Source of the DNA: Paraburkholderia heleia NBRC 101817 | GTDB lineage: Bacteria; Pseudomonadota; Gammaproteobacteria; Burkholderiales; Burkholderiaceae | NCBI RefSeq assembly: GCF_000739775.1 | Contig: NZ_BBJH01000009.1 | Location: forward strand, 185,233 to 249,232 | DNA: 64,000 bases | Direction: 5' to 3' | In this document: positions 62,104 to 64,000 of the stretch, piece by piece | Numbering within the stretch: position 1 is the first letter of the stretch | Layout of the letters: each line of letters begins with the position of its first letter | The notes under the pieces: generated by a model | What the model was told of the DNA's origin: nothing | Database searches by the model: none | The model's input: only the letters and a program-made list of their open reading frames with translations | Translations under genes and position numbers: made by a program

Positions 62104-62196
62104 GATTTCACGGCTCGTTTGCCGGCCTGGCGCGTCCGCAGCCAGATTCCTGCGATTCATGCCAGGGTAACTACTAACCCACGTTTGGGCGAAACG

Positions 62197-62227
62197 AGTT
62201 GTATATACAACTTGACGGCGTTAGACT
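62197..62227 (+). promoter_or_regulatory. HutC operator and hutU promoter
   Basis: AGTTGTATATACAACT (62197-62212) is a perfect 16-bp palindrome with the TTGTATATACAA HutC core. A promoter TTGTAT (62199-62204) -17 bp- TAGACT (62222-62227) has its -35 inside the operator, so HutC would block RNA polymerase. Confidence 0.75.
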
Positions 62228-62307
62228 TAGCCCACGTTGCAGCGCGCATTGCATCTCCGCGGGCGCAGCTTTTCAGCTTGCTATCCAGACTCGACGGACA
62301 CGAACAA

Positions 62308-63996
62308 ATGAACCACCCGAACTTCACCGACCCCCGCCTCGACCCGACCCGCACGATCCGAGCGCCGCGCGGCAGCGAGAAGGTCTGCAAGACCTGGATC
62401 GCGGAAGCCGCCTACCGGATGATCCAGAATAATCTGGACCCCGAAGTCGCCGAGCATCCGCATGCGCTCGTGGTGTACGGCGGCATTGGCCGTGCCGCGC
62501 GCAACTGGGCGTGCTTCGACCAGATCCTCGCGTCGCTGAAGGACCTGAACGAGGACGAAACGCTGCTGATCCAGTCGGGCAAGCCCGTGGGCGTGTTCCG
62601 CACCCATGCCGACGCCCCGCGCGTGCTGCTCGCGAACTCGAACCTCGTGCCGCACTGGGCCACCTGGGAGCACTTCCACGAACTGGACCGCAAGGGCCTC
62701 ATGATGTACGGCCAGATGACGGCGGGCAGCTGGATCTACATCGGCTCGCAGGGCATCGTGCAGGGTACGTACGAAACGTTCTATTCGGTGGCGAACCAGC
62801 ACTTCAACGGCGACCCGAAGGGCCGCTGGATCCTCACGGGGGGCCTGGGCGGCATGGGCGGCGCGCAGCCGCTCGCGGCGACGATGGCGGGCTTCTCGAT
62901 GATCGCGGTGGAATGCGACGAGACGCGCATCGACTTCCGCCTGAAGACGCGCTACGTGGACCGCAAGGCGAAGACGATCGACGAGGCGCTGGCCATCGTC
63001 GAGGAAGCGAAGAAGACGGGCAAGCCGGTTTCGGTGGGGCTGCTCGGCAATGCCGCCGATGTGTTCGCGGAGTTCGTGAAGCGCGGCATCACGCCCGACT
63101 GCGTGACGGACCAGACGAGCGCGCACGACCCGATCAACGGCTACCTGCCGCAGGGCTGGACGGTGGCGCAGTGGCGCGAGGCGCAGAAGGTCGCGCCGGA
63201 CTCCATCGTGAAGGCGGCGAAGGAGTCGATGGCGAGCCAGGTGCGCGCGATGCTCACGCTGCAGGAACGTGGTGCGGCCACGCTCGACTACGGCAACAAC
63301 ATCCGCCAGATGGCGCTCGAAATGGGCGTGGAAAACGCGTTCGATTTCCCGGGCTTCGTGCCGGCGTATATCCGTCCGCTGTTCTGCGAGGGCAAGGGGC
63401 CGTTCCGCTGGGTGGCGCTCTCGGGCGATCCCGAGGATATCTACAAGACGGACGCGAAGGTCAAGGAACTGATCCCCGACGATGCGCACCTGCACAACTG
63501 GCTCGACATGGCGCGCGAGCGTATCGCGTTCCAGGGCTTGCCGGCGCGGATCTGCTGGGTGGGCGTGAAGGATCGTTATCGCCTCGGTCAGGCGTTCAAC
63601 GAAATGGTCAAAAATGGCGAGCTGAAGGCGCCGGTCGTGATCGGCCGCGATCATCTCGACACGGGCTCGGTGGCGAGTCCGAACCGCGAAACGGAGTCGA
63701 TGAAGGACGGTTCGGACGCGGTGAGCGACTGGCCGCTGCTCAATGCGCTGCTGAACACGGCGGGCGGCGCGTCGTGGGTGTCGCTACACCATGGCGGGGG
63801 TGTGGGCATGGGCTTCTCGCAGCACGCGGGCGTGGTGATCGTGGCGGACGGCACGCAGGCGGCGCACGAGCGTCTGGGCCGCGTGCTGCTGAACGATCCG
63901 GCCACGGGCGTGATGCGCCACGCGGACGCCGGCTACGAACTCGCGCAGCAAACGGCGCGCGAGGCGGGTCTCAAGCTGCCGATGCTCGGGCGATGA
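62308..63996 (+). CDS. hutU: urocanate hydratase
   Basis: This 562-residue NAD-dependent enzyme converts urocanate to imidazolone propionate, the second step of histidine breakdown. The Rossmann motif [13 protein letters not shown] and the catalytic loop around Cys in [18 protein letters not shown] are present, and the length is that of the family. The ATG at 62308 begins [22 protein letters not shown], as in known HutU. It ends 4 bases before the window edge, so it is complete. It is controlled by HutC sites upstream; hutH, hutI and others lie outside the window. Confidence 0.95.
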   Translation: MNHPNFTDPRLDPTRTIRAPRGSEKVCKTWIAEAAYRMIQNNLDPEVAEHPHALVVYGGIGRAARNWACFDQILASLKDLNEDETLLIQSGKPVGVFRTHADAPRVLLANSNLVPHWATWEHFHELDRKGLMMYGQMTAGSWIYIGSQGIVQGTYETFYSVANQHFNGDPKGRWILTGGLGGMGGAQPLAATMAGFSMIAVECDETRIDFRLKTRYVDRKAKTIDEALAIVEEAKKTGKPVSVGLLGNAADVFAEFVKRGITPDCVTDQTSAHDPINGYLPQGWTVAQWREAQKVAPDSIVKAAKESMASQVRAMLTLQERGAATLDYGNNIRQMALEMGVENAFDFPGFVPAYIRPLFCEGKGPFRWVALSGDPEDIYKTDAKVKELIPDDAHLHNWLDMARERIAFQGLPARICWVGVKDRYRLGQAFNEMVKNGELKAPVVIGRDHLDTGSVASPNRETESMKDGSDAVSDWPLLNALLNTAGGASWVSLHHGGGVGMGFSQHAGVVIVADGTQAAHERLGRVLLNDPATGVMRHADAGYELAQQTAREAGLKLPMLGR

Positions 63997-64000
63997 GCGG

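Overview
The window is a piece of a high-GC betaproteobacterial chromosome, most probably from the Burkholderiaceae (Paraburkholderia/Caballeronia/Burkholderia group). This rests on the gene content: a 387-residue Gram-negative porin, protocatechuate 3,4-dioxygenase genes with a divergent PcaQ, a hut operon start with HutC operators, short H-NS-like proteins, many LysR regulators and a type VI secretion (T6SS) accessory cluster. It is an inference from sequence reading, not from a database search. No tRNA, rRNA, CRISPR array or complete insertion sequence was seen.

Layout. 1-8 kb: an H-NS-like protein, an NnrU-like membrane protein, pcaHG with divergent pcaQ, an XRE-cupin regulator, small proteins and a porin. 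8.5-13 kb: two hypothetical proteins, then a tight four-gene operon (CDP-alcohol phosphatidyltransferase, 2OG-Fe(II) oxygenase, HpnL-like membrane protein, LicC-like nucleotidyltransferase) that reads as a pathway for making, modifying and moving a phosphodiester-linked lipid head group. 13-20 kb: an MFS pump, gamma-glutamyltransferase, a LuxR-type regulator behind a strong palindrome, a decayed monooxygenase end, a DedA-rhodanese fusion and an aldo/keto reductase. 20-26 kb: two mini-genes with a structured leader, beta-carbonic anhydrase, an MFS transporter, LysR regulators and a BON-domain protein. 26-31 kb: valine catabolism genes mmsAB with a divergent LysR, and a eukaryote-type squalene synthase. 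31-33.5 kb: a BamA-like outer-membrane protein outside the usual bamA locus.

33.5-47.2 kb is the accessory island: small and decayed ORFs, then vgrG, an unrecognised candidate effector, a membrane-anchored Asp-box (Tli3-like) candidate immunity protein, a small membrane protein, a PAAR protein, an unknown membrane protein, a TssM/IcmF-like protein with no visible Walker A motif, TssF and the TssJ lipoprotein. No sheath, TssK, TssG, TssL or ClpV gene is present, so the island must either work with a T6SS elsewhere or be a distinct assembly.

47-64 kb: an M20 amidohydrolase with its MFS transporter and divergent LysR, small hypothetical proteins, an ankyrin protein, the short-chain fatty acid transporter AtoE behind tandem IclR/PcaR-like dyads, a 1-Cys peroxiredoxin, a nitrate/sulfonate/taurine-type ABC transporter, a TctD/TctE-like two-component system, and hutC-hutU with two HutC-type operators. 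hutU is complete; the rest of the hut pathway lies beyond the window.

The strongest candidates for something undescribed are the T6SS island with its orphan structural genes and unknown effector, the four-gene lipid head-group operon, and several untested RNA-level elements (a three-way-junction leader at 20.2 kb and two short candidate transcripts at 8.2 and 16.7 kb).
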